Assembly: GCF_001655775.1 (NCBI RefSeq)
Contig: NZ_LXFF01000009.1
Location: 1 to 64,000, forward strand
Direction: 5' to 3'
From: Candidatus Arthromitus sp. SFB-turkey
Lineage (GTDB): Bacteria > Bacillota > Clostridia > Clostridiales > Clostridiaceae
DNA: 64,000 bases
The translations under genes were made by a program, and so were the position numbers. This document shows, one piece after another, positions 43,341 to 53,261 of this stretch (position 1 is the stretch's first letter; each line of letters starts with the position of its first letter). The notes below the pieces were generated by a model. The model had not been told where the DNA came from and ran no database searches. It worked only from the letters and a program-made list of their open reading frames with translations.

Positions 43341-46157
43341 TTATAAATATTTCCTTAAATATTTACCCGTATAAGACTTTTCTACTAAACAAATTTCTTC
43401 AGGAGTACCTGTGGCAACTATAGTCCCACCATTAATTCCTCCTTCAGGTCCCAAATCTATTATATAATCCGCATTTTTTATAACATCTAAATTATGCTCA
43501 ATTACAACTACCGTATTTCCACTATTAACTAAAATCTTCAAAATATCTATAAGCTTACTCACATCATAAATATGTAATCCAGTTGTAGGCTCATCTAAAA
43601 TATATAACGTTTTACCTGTACTTTTTTTAGATAATTCATTAGCAAGCTTAACTCTCTGAGCTTCACCACCTGAAAGAGTTGTAGAACTTTGCCCTAATCT
43701 TATATAAGATAAACCAACATCATTTAAAGTTTTTATTTTGTTATATATTCTTGGTATAGCTTCAAAAAATTCTAAAGCTTCACAAACTGTCATATTCAAT
43801 ACATCTGAAATATTTTTTCCTTTATATCTAACTTCTAAAGTTTCTTTATTATATCTACTACCTTTACAAACTTCACAAACAACATATACATCAGATAAAA
43901 ATTGCATTTCTATTTTTATCATACCATCACCTTGACAAGCTTCACACCTACCACCTTTTACATTAAAACTAAATCTTCCTGGTTTATACCCTCTAACTTT
44001 TGAATCATTTGTATTTGAAAATAATTCTCTAATAATATCAAACACTCCAATATATGTAGCAGGATTCGATCTAGGTGTTCTTCCTATAGGTGATTGATCT
44101 ATATCAATTATCTTATCAATATTATCTATACCTTCTATTTTTTCAAATTTATTTAACTTTTGATTATGTCCATTTATGTATCCTTTCACACCTTTATATA
44201 AAACCTCATTAACAAACGTGCTTTTTCCGGAACCTGAAACTCCTGTTACAATTGTTAAAGTTCCTAAAGGTATTTCTACAGATAGATCTTTTAAATTATT
44301 TTCTCTAGCTCCAAATACTTTTATAAAATTACCATTTCCTTTTCTTCTCTCTTTTGGAGTATCAATAAATTTATCTCCTCTTAAATAAGCTCCAGTTATA
44401 GATTCATCACAACATAAAATTCCATTATAATCGCCCTGATAAATTATATTACCACCATTTTCACCGGCAAATTTTCCTACATCAACTATAAAATCTGCTT
44501 CTTTTATAGTATCTTCATCATGTTCAACAACTACAACAGTATTTCCAATATCTCTAAGATTCTTAAGTGTTTTAATTAACATATCATTATCTCTTTGATG
44601 AAGTCCAATACTCGGCTCATCTAAAACATATAATACTCCAACAAGACTTGAACCTATTTGAGTTGCTAAACGAATTCTTTGAGATTCCCCACCTGAAAGA
44701 GTGGATGCTGTTCTTGATAAACTTAAATAAGATAAACCAACATTGTTTAAAAAAGAAAGTCTACTTGTAATTTCATTTATAATAGGATCAGCTATAATTT
44801 TATTTTTATCTGTTAATTCTATATTTTTAAAAAATTCAAGAGAATCAACAACACTCATACATGTTAATTCATAAATATTAACTCCTCCAAATTTTACAGA
44901 TAAAACTTCTGGTCTAAGTCTAGCCCCATTACAACTTTCACAAACTTTATTTGTCATATATTTTTCAATTTCTCGCTTAACATAATCAGAGCTACTTTCT
45001 TTATACCTTCTTTTTAAATTATTTACTACACCTTCAAATTTGTGTTTATATGTATTTTCTACCCCTTCCCTTTCATACTTAACAAATATTTCATCATCTA
45101 CTCCAAATAATATTTTTTCTTTTAAATCCTCACTCAAATTCTTAAATGGTTCTTTTAAAGAAAATTCAAACTTCTTACTCAAAGCTTTAAATATACTAAA
45201 ATTCCATCCTCCTTCTTTAAAAGAATTTTCCCCAAAAACTTTTATTGCTCCATCTAAAATAGACAATTCATCATTTTCAATAATAAGTTTAGGATCTATC
45301 TCAAATTTCCTACCTAATCCATCACAATTATTACATTTTCCAAATGGTGCGTTAAAAGAAAAACCTCTAGGTTCAAGTTCTGATATACTAACCTGACATT
45401 CAATACAAGAAAATTTTTCAGAAAACAGTAATTCTTCTCCTCCAATTACATCTATTAAAACAACTCCTTCTGAAAACTTTAAACTAGTTTCAACAGATTC
45501 AAAGATTCTAGCTTTTGATGAATTTTTAATTACAATTCTATCTACTAATATATCTATAGAATTCTTTTTATTTTTGTTTAAATCTATATCATCACTTAAT
45601 AAATCATAAACATCTCCATTAATTCTCACCCTAACAAATCCATGTTTTTTTATATTTTCTATTAATTTTTCATGTTTACCTTTTTTATTTCTAACAACAG
45701 GAGATAAAATCTGAATTTTAACTCCTTCTCCAAGATTCATAACACTATCTACTATTTGATCTATAGTTTGACGCTTTATTTCACGACCACATTTATAACA
45801 ATGTAAAACTCCAACTCTAGAATACAACAATCTTAAATAGTCATATATTTCAGTTACTGTACCAACTGTTGAACGTGGATTTCTAGATGTAGTTTTTTGA
45901 TCTATAGATATAGCCGGAGAAAGTCCTGTTATAGATTCAACATCTGGTTTATCCATTTGTCCTAAAAATTGTCTTGCATATGTAGAAAGTGATTCTACAT
46001 ACCTTCTTTGCCCCTCAGCATAAAGAGTATCAAAAGCTAAAGAAGTTTTTCCAGATCCAGACACTCCAGTAAATACGATTAATTTATTTCTTGGAAATTT
46101 AACATTGCAATTTTTTAAATTATTAGCTCTAGCACCTTTTATCTCAATATAATCCAT
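43341..46157 (-). CDS. uvrA: excinuclease ABC subunit A
   Basis: 938 residues, full length. Two ABC-type ATPase modules are complete: Walker A GVSGSGKTSLAFDTLYAEGQRRYVESLS (key GVSGSGKT) and GVSGSGKSTFV, with signatures LSGGESQRIRLA and LSGGEAQRVKLA. Zinc modules CYKCGREI, CIECQV, CNNCDG, CEACQG and CEVCKG are present. It recognises DNA damage in nucleotide excision repair and loads UvrB. It lies 15 bases after uvrB on the same strand. Confidence 0.97.
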   Translation of the reverse strand: MDYIEIKGARANNLKNCNVKFPRNKLIVFTGVSGSGKTSLAFDTLYAEGQRRYVESLSTYARQFLGQMDKPDVESITGLSPAISIDQKTTSRNPRSTVGTVTEIYDYLRLLYSRVGVLHCYKCGREIKRQTIDQIVDSVMNLGEGVKIQILSPVVRNKKGKHEKLIENIKKHGFVRVRINGDVYDLLSDDIDLNKNKKNSIDILVDRIVIKNSSKARIFESVETSLKFSEGVVLIDVIGGEELLFSEKFSCIECQVSISELEPRGFSFNAPFGKCNNCDGLGRKFEIDPKLIIENDELSILDGAIKVFGENSFKEGGWNFSIFKALSKKFEFSLKEPFKNLSEDLKEKILFGVDDEIFVKYEREGVENTYKHKFEGVVNNLKRRYKESSSDYVKREIEKYMTNKVCESCNGARLRPEVLSVKFGGVNIYELTCMSVVDSLEFFKNIELTDKNKIIADPIINEITSRLSFLNNVGLSYLSLSRTASTLSGGESQRIRLATQIGSSLVGVLYVLDEPSIGLHQRDNDMLIKTLKNLRDIGNTVVVVEHDEDTIKEADFIVDVGKFAGENGGNIIYQGDYNGILCCDESITGAYLRGDKFIDTPKERRKGNGNFIKVFGARENNLKDLSVEIPLGTLTIVTGVSGSGKSTFVNEVLYKGVKGYINGHNQKLNKFEKIEGIDNIDKIIDIDQSPIGRTPRSNPATYIGVFDIIRELFSNTNDSKVRGYKPGRFSFNVKGGRCEACQGDGMIKIEMQFLSDVYVVCEVCKGSRYNKETLEVRYKGKNISDVLNMTVCEALEFFEAIPRIYNKIKTLNDVGLSYIRLGQSSTTLSGGEAQRVKLANELSKKSTGKTLYILDEPTTGLHIYDVSKLIDILKILVNSGNTVVVIEHNLDVIKNADYIIDLGPEGGINGGTIVATGTPEEICLVEKSYTGKYLRKYL

Positions 46158-46172
46158 AAAATCCTCTCAAAA

Positions 46173-48149
46173 TCAAAATATAGTTTTTCTAATCTCTTTT
46201 ACAAAATCTCTAATTTCCATTGCTTTTTCAAAATCTAAATTTTTAGCATGCTCCTTCATCTCTTTTTCAAGTTTTTCAATTAATTTGCTTCTTTCTTTAA
46301 AATCTTCAGGAATTTTTATATTAATTTTACTCCTAGTTTCTTCATTTGATATTTTAGTAGCTTGTATAACTTCTCTTATATCTTTAACAACAGTTTTAGG
46401 AACAATATTATTTTCATCATTATATTTAATTTGAATTTCTCGTCTACGTTTTGTCTCATTTATAGCTCTTTCCATAGATTTTGTAATAACATCTGCATAC
46501 ATTATAACTTTACTTTCAGAATTTCTAGCTGCACGTCCTATTGTTTGAATCAAACTTGTTTCAGATCTTAAAAAACCTTCTTTATCTGCATCAAGTATAG
46601 CAACTAACATTACCTCAGGTATATCAAGACCCTCTCTTAAAAGATTTATACCCACTAAAACATCAAATTTACCAATTCTAAGATCTCTTATAATTTCCAT
46701 TCTATCAATAGTTTTTACATCAGAATGCATATATGTAGTTTTCACATTTAATCCATTTAAATAATCAGTTAAATGTTCAGCCATTTTTTTAGTAAGAGTT
46801 GTAACAAGAACCCTAAATCCTTTTTCAATAACTTTTACAATTTCCCCATATAAATCATCAACCTGACTTTCCACAGGTCTAACATCAATAACAGGATCTA
46901 AAAGTCCAGTAGGTCTTATTATTTGTTCTGCAATAACTTGTTGGTTCTCCTCTTCATATTTAGAAGGAGTAGCAGAAACAAAAATCACTTGATTAACCTT
47001 GTCTTCAAACTCTTCAAACTTTAAAGGTCTATTATCATAAGCACACGGAAGCCTAAACCCATACTCAACTAAAGAATCTTTTCTAGACTTATCTCCTGCA
47101 TACATAGCTCTTATTTGTGGTATGGTTACATGTGACTCATCAATAAAAATTAAATAATCCTCAGGAAAATAATCAAATAAGGTATAGGGCATACTCCCTT
47201 TTTCTCTACCATCCATAATCCGTGAATAATTTTCAATTCCGCTACAATATCCCATTTCCCTAAGCATTTCTATATCATAATTAGTTCTCTCTTTAATCCT
47301 CTGAGCTTCTAATAATTTCCCATTATTTTCAAAATATTTAACTCTCTCATTAAGCTCAATATTTATCTCATTAATAGCATTTTCTACTCTTTCTTTTGAG
47401 GTTGCAAAGTGAGACGCTGGATAAATGGATATATGTGAAATTTCAGAAAAAACTTTTCCAGTTAAAATATCAAATTCATTTATTTTTTCAATCTCATCTC
47501 CAAAAAATTGCACCCTTATTCCAACACTAAAGGTAGAAGCAGGAACAATATCTAAAACATCTCCTTTAACTCTAAATGTTCCCCTTGAAAAATCTATTTC
47601 ATTTCTTTCATATTGAATTTCAATTAATTTTTTTATAACTTCATCTCTATCTTTAATCATTCCAACACGAAGATTTATAACAAGATTTTTATATTCATTA
47701 GGATTACCAAGACCATAAATACAAGAAACAGACGCAACTATTATAGTATCTCTTCTTTCTATTAAAGAAGAAGTAGCAGAGTGACGAAGTTTATCTATTT
47801 CTTGATTTATTGAAGCATCTTTTTCAATAAAAGTATCAGTGTGAGGTACGTACGCTTCAGGCTGATAATAATCGTAATAAGACACAAAATATTCAACTGC
47901 ATTTTCTGGGAAAAACTCACGAAATTCAGAACACAATTGTGCGGCTAAAATTTTATTATGAGCAAGTACTATAGAAGGTCTTTGAAGACGTTCTATTACA
48001 TTTGCCATAGTAAATGTTTTTCCTGATCCTGTAACTCCTAAAAGGGTTTGAAATTTATTACCTTTATTAATTGAATCAACTAAAATGTCTATTGCTTTAG
48101 GTTGATCACCCATAGGTTTAAACTTTGAATTTATTTTAAATATTCCCAT
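46173..48149 (-). CDS. uvrB: excinuclease ABC subunit B
   Basis: 658 residues, full length. Walker A is [17 protein letters not shown], the damage-verifying beta hairpin has [12 protein letters not shown], Walker B is [11 protein letters not shown], and the helicase motif is IGRAARNSE. The UVR motif for UvrC is at the C-terminus ([16 protein letters not shown]). UvrB verifies damage and hands it to UvrC. It heads uvrB-uvrA and lies 29 bases downstream of the MinJ-like gene. Confidence 0.97.
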   Translation of the reverse strand: MGIFKINSKFKPMGDQPKAIDILVDSINKGNKFQTLLGVTGSGKTFTMANVIERLQRPSIVLAHNKILAAQLCSEFREFFPENAVEYFVSYYDYYQPEAYVPHTDTFIEKDASINQEIDKLRHSATSSLIERRDTIIVASVSCIYGLGNPNEYKNLVINLRVGMIKDRDEVIKKLIEIQYERNEIDFSRGTFRVKGDVLDIVPASTFSVGIRVQFFGDEIEKINEFDILTGKVFSEISHISIYPASHFATSKERVENAINEINIELNERVKYFENNGKLLEAQRIKERTNYDIEMLREMGYCSGIENYSRIMDGREKGSMPYTLFDYFPEDYLIFIDESHVTIPQIRAMYAGDKSRKDSLVEYGFRLPCAYDNRPLKFEEFEDKVNQVIFVSATPSKYEEENQQVIAEQIIRPTGLLDPVIDVRPVESQVDDLYGEIVKVIEKGFRVLVTTLTKKMAEHLTDYLNGLNVKTTYMHSDVKTIDRMEIIRDLRIGKFDVLVGINLLREGLDIPEVMLVAILDADKEGFLRSETSLIQTIGRAARNSESKVIMYADVITKSMERAINETKRRREIQIKYNDENNIVPKTVVKDIREVIQATKISNEETRSKINIKIPEDFKERSKLIEKLEKEMKEHAKNLDFEKAMEIRDFVKEIRKTIF

Positions 48150-48178
48150 ATATATCCTTTCATAAACATGAATTAAAT

Positions 48179-48886
48179 TTACAAAGTAACTTGATTTTCT
48201 ATTAATTTAACTCTCTCAATCTTTTTAAATATAAATTTTTCAACAAAAATTATTAACTCATGTAAAACCCAAATTAATATTAAAGATACAATATTTTTTT
48301 TAAGTAAACTAATAAATAAAACAATTATACCATAAACAAAAATCAAAACACCTGAAACAAATTTTCTGTATTTAAATGAAATATTATAAAATTTTCTATT
48401 ATAAAATATCATAAAAATTATAGGAAATTTATTTAAAATAAGAGGTAAATATAATTTACCTTTTAAAAAATTATTCTCTTTCATACTAAAAACTTCAACT
48501 TGCTTTAAAGAAAAAATTATAAATAACCCTTCAAAAATATGTAAACTAGATATTAAAAACATAATTTCATTTAAAGAAATTTCAATATTTAAAACCTTAC
48601 AAATTAAATAAACTAAAGTTCCACTAAAACTTATACAAATATATTTTCTTTTTAAAAAATATAACAAAATACTTATAATAAAAATTAATACCAAAATTTC
48701 TATATTTAAAAACGAAATCCTAAAAATTTTCATCATAAAATTAAATATAAAATTAAATATAACAACAAAAACTACATTTCTAAATATAAAAAAAAGGGAG
48801 TAATAAATACTCCCATTATAACTTTTTGAAAAATTAAAATAATTTAAAACAAAAGCTAAAGAATAAACATAAAATTTTAAAATCAT
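48179..48886 (-). CDS. membrane protein resembling the MinJ-like PDZ protein but without the PDZ domain
   Basis: 235 residues with about seven membrane helices. Clostridia carry at this place, between ctpA and uvrB, a protein of the PDZ-containing, MinJ-like type. The stretch [23 protein letters not shown] and the closing [14 protein letters not shown] match its membrane part. In the full-length protein a cytoplasmic or external PDZ domain follows; here the gene stops and uvrB starts 29 bases later, so there is no room for it. MinJ links DivIVA to MinD in Bacillus division. It shares a base with the ctpA stop. Loss or reduction in this lineage is inferred. Confidence 0.5.
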   Translation of the reverse strand: MILKFYVYSLAFVLNYFNFSKSYNGSIYYSLFFIFRNVVFVVIFNFIFNFMMKIFRISFLNIEILVLIFIISILLYFLKRKYICISFSGTLVYLICKVLNIEISLNEIMFLISSLHIFEGLFIIFSLKQVEVFSMKENNFLKGKLYLPLILNKFPIIFMIFYNRKFYNISFKYRKFVSGVLIFVYGIIVLFISLLKKNIVSLILIWVLHELIIFVEKFIFKKIERVKLIENQVTL

Positions 48887-50178
48887 TAACTATATACCTT
48901 CTCCTTTATGATTTGAAGTGCCTTTTGATACTGTGGATCTAATTTTTTCAAAAGCTCCTTATCTCCCTTAGCACCTTCTCTATTTTTCACATATTCATCT
49001 TGAGTATAATCAATTTCTATATCAGGTTTAATTCCAATCTCATTAATATATTCACCATTTGGAGTATAATATTTTGAAACTGTAACTTTAAATCCACTTC
49101 CATCACCAATTTCAAAAACTCTTTGAACAAGACCTTTACCAAAAGTTTTTTCACCAACAAATGTAGATCTACCATGATCTCTTAAAGCTCCAATAAAAAC
49201 TTCTGATGCACTTGCACTACTTGCATTTCCTAATACAACCACATGAACATCTTCAGCAATTCCTTTTTTAGCTTTAATCACTTCACTTCTTCCGTATTTA
49301 TCATCTGTTGAAACTATAACAGATCCTTCAGATAAAAACTCCGATACAATATCAACACATTCATTCAAAAGCCCACCTGGATTACCTCTTAAATCAATTA
49401 TTAACCCCTCAGATTTTAAATTTTCTAAAGCCTCTCTAACCCCTTTAGCTGAATTTTCATCAAAAGAATTTATTTTAATATATCCAATTTTTTCATCAAG
49501 TTTTTCATACTCTACAGGCAATATAGTAATTTTTTCCCTTGTAATATCAAAATTAATTTTTTCTCCATTTCTATCAATTACAAGAGAAACAGTTGTTAAT
49601 TCCTCACCTTTTATAAGACTAATAGCTTTATCAATATTGTCAATATCCTCTCCTGAAACATTTGCTATAATATCTCCAGGATAAATTCCAGCTTTATATG
49701 CAGGAGAATCATCAAATACAGATACAACTACAACCTTATCATCTTTATACGCAACTTGTATTCCAATTCCAACATATTCTCCCTTGCTTCTTAAATTAAA
49801 CTCTTCAAATTCTTTTTTATTCATATAAACAGTATAAGGATCACCTAGAGAATCAAACATTCCTTTTATAGCCTCATCAACTAAAAGCTCACTATCAATC
49901 TCTCCGTTATAAGTCTTTTGAAGTACATCTTTAACTAAAAAAATCTTCCTATAATCATTAGCATCCTCAGATAAAGAGCGTATACCTCCTAAAGAATAAG
50001 GACCAAAATTAAAACCAAATATGTAGGATACAACATTTGTAAGTAGCAAAATAATAATACCTAAAATAATAACTAATGTATGTTTTCTCTTACCTTCATC
50101 TTTAACATCAGAAGATATTTGTTTAGGCATATCACTCTTAATATCTAGTTCACTACCATTGTTGTCATTAATATTCAT
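48886..50178 (-). CDS. ctpA: carboxyl-terminal processing protease (S41), CtpA-like
   Basis: 430 residues. A short cytoplasmic tail and one membrane helix (about 32-55) precede a PDZ domain (about 115-190, YVGIGIQVAYKDDKVVVV) and the S41 protease domain. The catalytic Ser and Lys are in GNASSASASEVFIGAL and VGEKTFGKGLVQ. Substrate and partner are unknown; in Bacillus and Clostridium such enzymes cleave envelope proteins. A TTG four codons upstream is in frame, but TTGGAGGA lies before ATG 50178. The gene lies 75 bases after ftsX. Confidence 0.92.
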   Translation of the reverse strand: MNINDNNGSELDIKSDMPKQISSDVKDEGKRKHTLVIILGIIILLLTNVVSYIFGFNFGPYSLGGIRSLSEDANDYRKIFLVKDVLQKTYNGEIDSELLVDEAIKGMFDSLGDPYTVYMNKKEFEEFNLRSKGEYVGIGIQVAYKDDKVVVVSVFDDSPAYKAGIYPGDIIANVSGEDIDNIDKAISLIKGEELTTVSLVIDRNGEKINFDITREKITILPVEYEKLDEKIGYIKINSFDENSAKGVREALENLKSEGLIIDLRGNPGGLLNECVDIVSEFLSEGSVIVSTDDKYGRSEVIKAKKGIAEDVHVVVLGNASSASASEVFIGALRDHGRSTFVGEKTFGKGLVQRVFEIGDGSGFKVTVSKYYTPNGEYINEIGIKPDIEIDYTQDEYVKNREGAKGDKELLKKLDPQYQKALQIIKEKVYS

Positions 50179-50253
50179 AAAATCCTCCAAATCTTAATTG
50201 ACAATACATTTATTATTTCATTAAACATGTTTAAATATTCAAACTCAAAATAT

Positions 50254-51144
50254 TTAAACTTTTAGAAACTTTCTAAGAGATACTATACTTCCAACTATAC
50301 CTACTAAAATACCTATTGATAAAAAATGAATTACTAACTGAATCAAAATAAAATTAGGAGAAACCAAATAAGAAAACAAATTTTTATCTATCAAAACTTT
50401 ATAAATAGACGAATATACATAATAAACAATTCCAATGGATAAAACTCCACCAATAGCTCCTAAAATCATACCTTCTATAACAAAAGGCCATCTTATAAAC
50501 CAATCAGTAGCACCAACAAATTTCATTATATAAATTTCTTTTCTCCTAGAATAAATAGTAAGCTTGATTGTATTCATTATTAGAAACAAGGATACTAAAA
50601 TTAAAATAAAGGATAACACCGCCCAAGCTACTTTAATAAATGAAGAAATTTTAGAAACTTCTCTAACTAATACCTTATCACTACCTATGTCATCAATCCC
50701 TTCAAAACCTTCCAATTTTTCTTCAATTCTGTACGATATTTCTGGAGAAGTTATCTTTACAACATAAGAACTTGGAAGTGGATTATTAGTCTCATCATAT
50801 CCTTCAATCATCCACGCATAATCTTTAAGTTGCTCCCTAAAATTTTTAAGAGCCTCACTTTTACTTTCATAATAAACCTCACTAATACCTTCTACAGACT
50901 CAATTGCCTCTTTAACCGCTTGTTGCTGCTCTACAGTTATTGAATCTTTTAAATATACTTTAAGCTGAAGTCTAGATTCTACATCATTAACATTTGTAAC
51001 AATAACATTCATTATAATTAAAAAAATTCCATATATAGTAAGCGTAACTACAATATTTACAATAGTTGCTATACTTATAGTTTTATTTCTAAATAAACTT
51101 TTGACGGCATCAATTGTAAACCCCTTAAAACTAGAAACTTTCAT
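50254..51144 (-). CDS. ftsX: cell division ABC permease FtsX
   Basis: 296 residues. One membrane helix (about 20-45), an extracytoplasmic domain of about 110 residues, then three helices (about 170-195, 222-245, 265-290). RRKEIYIMKFVGATDWFIRWPFVIEGMILG is the cytoplasmic mark of the family. FtsX couples ATP use by FtsE to the activity of peptidoglycan hydrolases outside. Its start overlaps the ftsE stop by one base. Confidence 0.94.
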   Translation of the reverse strand: MKVSSFKGFTIDAVKSLFRNKTISIATIVNIVVTLTIYGIFLIIMNVIVTNVNDVESRLQLKVYLKDSITVEQQQAVKEAIESVEGISEVYYESKSEALKNFREQLKDYAWMIEGYDETNNPLPSSYVVKITSPEISYRIEEKLEGFEGIDDIGSDKVLVREVSKISSFIKVAWAVLSFILILVSLFLIMNTIKLTIYSRRKEIYIMKFVGATDWFIRWPFVIEGMILGAIGGVLSIGIVYYVYSSIYKVLIDKNLFSYLVSPNFILIQLVIHFLSIGILVGIVGSIVSLRKFLKV

Positions 51145-51821
51145 TATTCATATTTTCCTCTCTTCTCATCTCTTAATAACACACCACGTTCAATTGCAAT
51201 AACACGCCTTTTCATTCTATCTACAATATCTTTTGCATGAGTAGCCATTAAAACCGTAGTCCCTCCTCTATTTATGTCTTGAAGAAGTGCCATTATTTCA
51301 AGAGCCGTATCTGGATCTAAATTTCCTGTAGGCTCATCTGCTATCAAAATAGAAGGGTTGTTAACCATAGCACGAGCGAGTGAAACACGTTGTTGTTCTC
51401 CTCCAGATAATTCATGTGGAAACACTTTATATTTATCTGAAAGTCCCACTAAACTTAAAACCACAGGAACTCTCTTTCTAATTTCCTTTTCATCTGCTTC
51501 AACAACTCTCATTGCAAAAGAAACATTTTCATAAACATTTAAATTTGAAATTAATTTAAAATCCTGAAAAACCATTCCAATACTTCTTCTGTGATAAGGT
51601 ATATCCCTTCTTTTTATAAGACTTAAATCTTTATTATTTATTATAACCTTTCCGCTTGTAGGTTTTATTTCTTTCAAAATCATTTTTATAAAAGTAGACT
51701 TTCCAGCTCCACTAGAACCAACTAAAAAAACAAATTCTCCCTGTTCAATAGATAAACTAACATCAACTAATGCTTTAACATTTTTTTCGTATATTTTCGA
51801 AACTTTTATAAAATCAATCAT
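51144..51821 (-). CDS. ftsE: cell division ABC ATPase FtsE
   Basis: 225 residues. Walker A is LVGSSGAGKSTFIKM, the Q-loop FQDFKL, the signature ELSGGEQQRVSLARAM, Walker B ILIADEPTGNLDP and the H-loop His in VLMATHAKDI. All are intact, in contrast to the MacB-type ATPase at 3095-3754. It powers FtsX. It heads ftsE-ftsX-ctpA. GGGAG lies ten bases before the ATG. A divergent 180-base gap separates it from the biotin operon. Confidence 0.95.
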   Translation of the reverse strand: MIDFIKVSKIYEKNVKALVDVSLSIEQGEFVFLVGSSGAGKSTFIKMILKEIKPTSGKVIINNKDLSLIKRRDIPYHRRSIGMVFQDFKLISNLNVYENVSFAMRVVEADEKEIRKRVPVVLSLVGLSDKYKVFPHELSGGEQQRVSLARAMVNNPSILIADEPTGNLDPDTALEIMALLQDINRGGTTVLMATHAKDIVDRMKRRVIAIERGVLLRDEKRGKYE

Positions 51822-51935
51822 AACAAAATTTCTCCCATTTTACATGATAAAAAACATTATAACACACATTTAAATTAATATTTATTCATTTTTATTTTAA
51901 ACATATTAAAAAAAAATTAAAAATATAATTTGCAC

Positions 51936-51964
51936 TTTTAATATTAAAATCTTCTCTTTATAAT
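51936..51964 (+). promoter_or_regulatory. promoter and possible operator of the biotin operon
   Basis: TATAAT at 51959-51964 is a good -10 box 39 bases before the first start codon. The 14-base perfect palindrome TTTTAATATTAAAA (51936-51949) covers the -35 and upper spacer region, where a repressor would block the promoter. It does not look like the usual BirA site (TTGTTAAC...GTTAACAA). Function as an operator is inferred from position. Confidence 0.4.
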
Positions 51965-52003
51965 TCTTAATATCAGAAAACTTTAAACAAAAAAAGGAGT
52001 TAT

Positions 52004-52480
52004 ATGAATACAAGAAATATAATCAAAATTAGTTTTTTAGGTATTTTAATTACAGTTTTTAGTTTTATAAAATTACCTGGAATAATTCCAGGAACTGAGT
52101 TTCAAATTTCAGCTCCTGTTGCCGTTGCTATTTGTGCTGTATTTGGATTTAAAAATTACATACTTGCAGGAATTCTCTCAAGCACACTTACATTTTTCTT
52201 AGGAACTCATAACCTTTTAAACATTTTAAACGCATTTATATTTAGAGTTGTTGCTGGAGGAATAATTCACTTTTCAAATAAAAACATATTATTTATATCA
52301 ATATCAGGTCCCATAGGATCTTTTGTATCAAGAATTATGCTTTCTATTATAACAAAAGCAAATTTTTTATCACTTTTAGTTCCCTCTATACCTGGGATGA
52401 TTTACACTTTATTTACAGCATACCCAATTACAAAAATATTTGAAAAATTAGTTAAGAAAGAAGGTATTAAAAATAAATAA
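52004..52480 (+). CDS. ECF-transporter S-component-like membrane protein heading the biotin operon
   Basis: 158 residues, about five membrane helices. KLPGIIPGTEFQISAPVAVAICAVFGFKNY, the AFIFRVVAGG and SGPIGSF regions resemble substrate-binding (S) components of energy-coupling factor (ECF) transporters, a class that includes BioY. I do not see the BioY marks clearly, so the substrate may be biotin, or the precursor pimelate that the next gene would activate. AAAAAGGAGT lies before the ATG. Its last codons overlap a possible upstream start of bioW. No ECF ATPase genes are nearby; a shared module would be needed. Confidence 0.6.
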   Translation: MNTRNIIKISFLGILITVFSFIKLPGIIPGTEFQISAPVAVAICAVFGFKNYILAGILSSTLTFFLGTHNLLNILNAFIFRVVAGGIIHFSNKNILFISISGPIGSFVSRIMLSIITKANFLSLLVPSIPGMIYTLFTAYPITKIFEKLVKKEGIKNK

Positions 52481-52499
52481 AAATTTATTTTCAATTAAA

Positions 52500-53261
52500 A
52501 TGCGTGGTGCATCTCCTGTTGACCATAATCTTGGGGGAGTTCATATATCTGGCGCTGAATGTATAACTCATGAAAGTATGATAAAAGAAGAGGCTTTAAA
52601 TTTAATTCACAGAGCACTTAATCATCCAAAAGGAAAATCAGATTTTATAAATATATCAATACAAAAAATACATGAACATACTCAAATAAATTATATACCT
52701 CCGCTTACTATAACCACTCTTGACAAAAATGAAAATGAATTATACCCAAATTTAATTTTAGAAAAAATAGGATTTTCTAAGGATAAGATACAAAAAACCC
52801 TAAACACTTTATTAAATTTAAAAAATTTAAAAGGAGCTCTTATAATTTCTTTTGATGATTTTTTTGAATTTAGAGATAACATTGTAAGATGTACTAACAT
52901 GGATTATGATATTTCAATAAAAAATGAGCTTAATGATTTTTTAATCAAAAATAATTTTAATGGAAAATATTTAAAAGAAGCTCTTTGTTTAAGTTCTAAA
53001 ATATGTAATGACCCTAATGTACTTTGTGAAGTTTGTATATCTGATGATAAAAATTACACTACAGGATATATTTCAAGCAAAACTTTTGGGTATGTTAGAA
53101 TTAAAAATTTCAAACCAATAAACCATGATTTTGGAGGACGAATTATTTTTATAAAAGACAAACTTAAATTAAATTCAACTATAGAGTATTTAAAAAATTC
53201 TGTGGTACTAATAAATTCAATTCCTAAAATTAACTCAAATTGTTGGTGGAAAAATGTTTGA
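52500..53261 (+). CDS. bioW: 6-carboxyhexanoate-CoA ligase (pimeloyl-CoA synthetase)
   Basis: 253 residues from the only ATG. MRGAS, then HISGAECI, RALNHPKGKSDF and the C-terminal GGRIIFI are BioW marks. The enzyme joins pimelate to CoA using ATP, the entry to biotin synthesis in many Firmicutes. The family N-terminus is usually Y-S-V-R-M-R-A-S. In frame just upstream of the ATG the sequence encodes LFSIK, so the true protein may start earlier. The only start-like codon there is ATA at 52473, eight bases after GAAGG and overlapping the previous stop. The ATG itself has no ribosome site. Confidence 0.88.
   Translation: MRGASPVDHNLGGVHISGAECITHESMIKEEALNLIHRALNHPKGKSDFINISIQKIHEHTQINYIPPLTITTLDKNENELYPNLILEKIGFSKDKIQKTLNTLLNLKNLKGALIISFDDFFEFRDNIVRCTNMDYDISIKNELNDFLIKNNFNGKYLKEALCLSSKICNDPNVLCEVCISDDKNYTTGYISSKTFGYVRIKNFKPINHDFGGRIIFIKDKLKLNSTIEYLKNSVVLINSIPKINSNCWWKNV

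Noticed and set aside
51822-52003. Classical BirA operator before the biotin operon
   Set aside because: No TTGTTAAC...GTTAACAA-like pair is present; only a shorter AT palindrome is seen.
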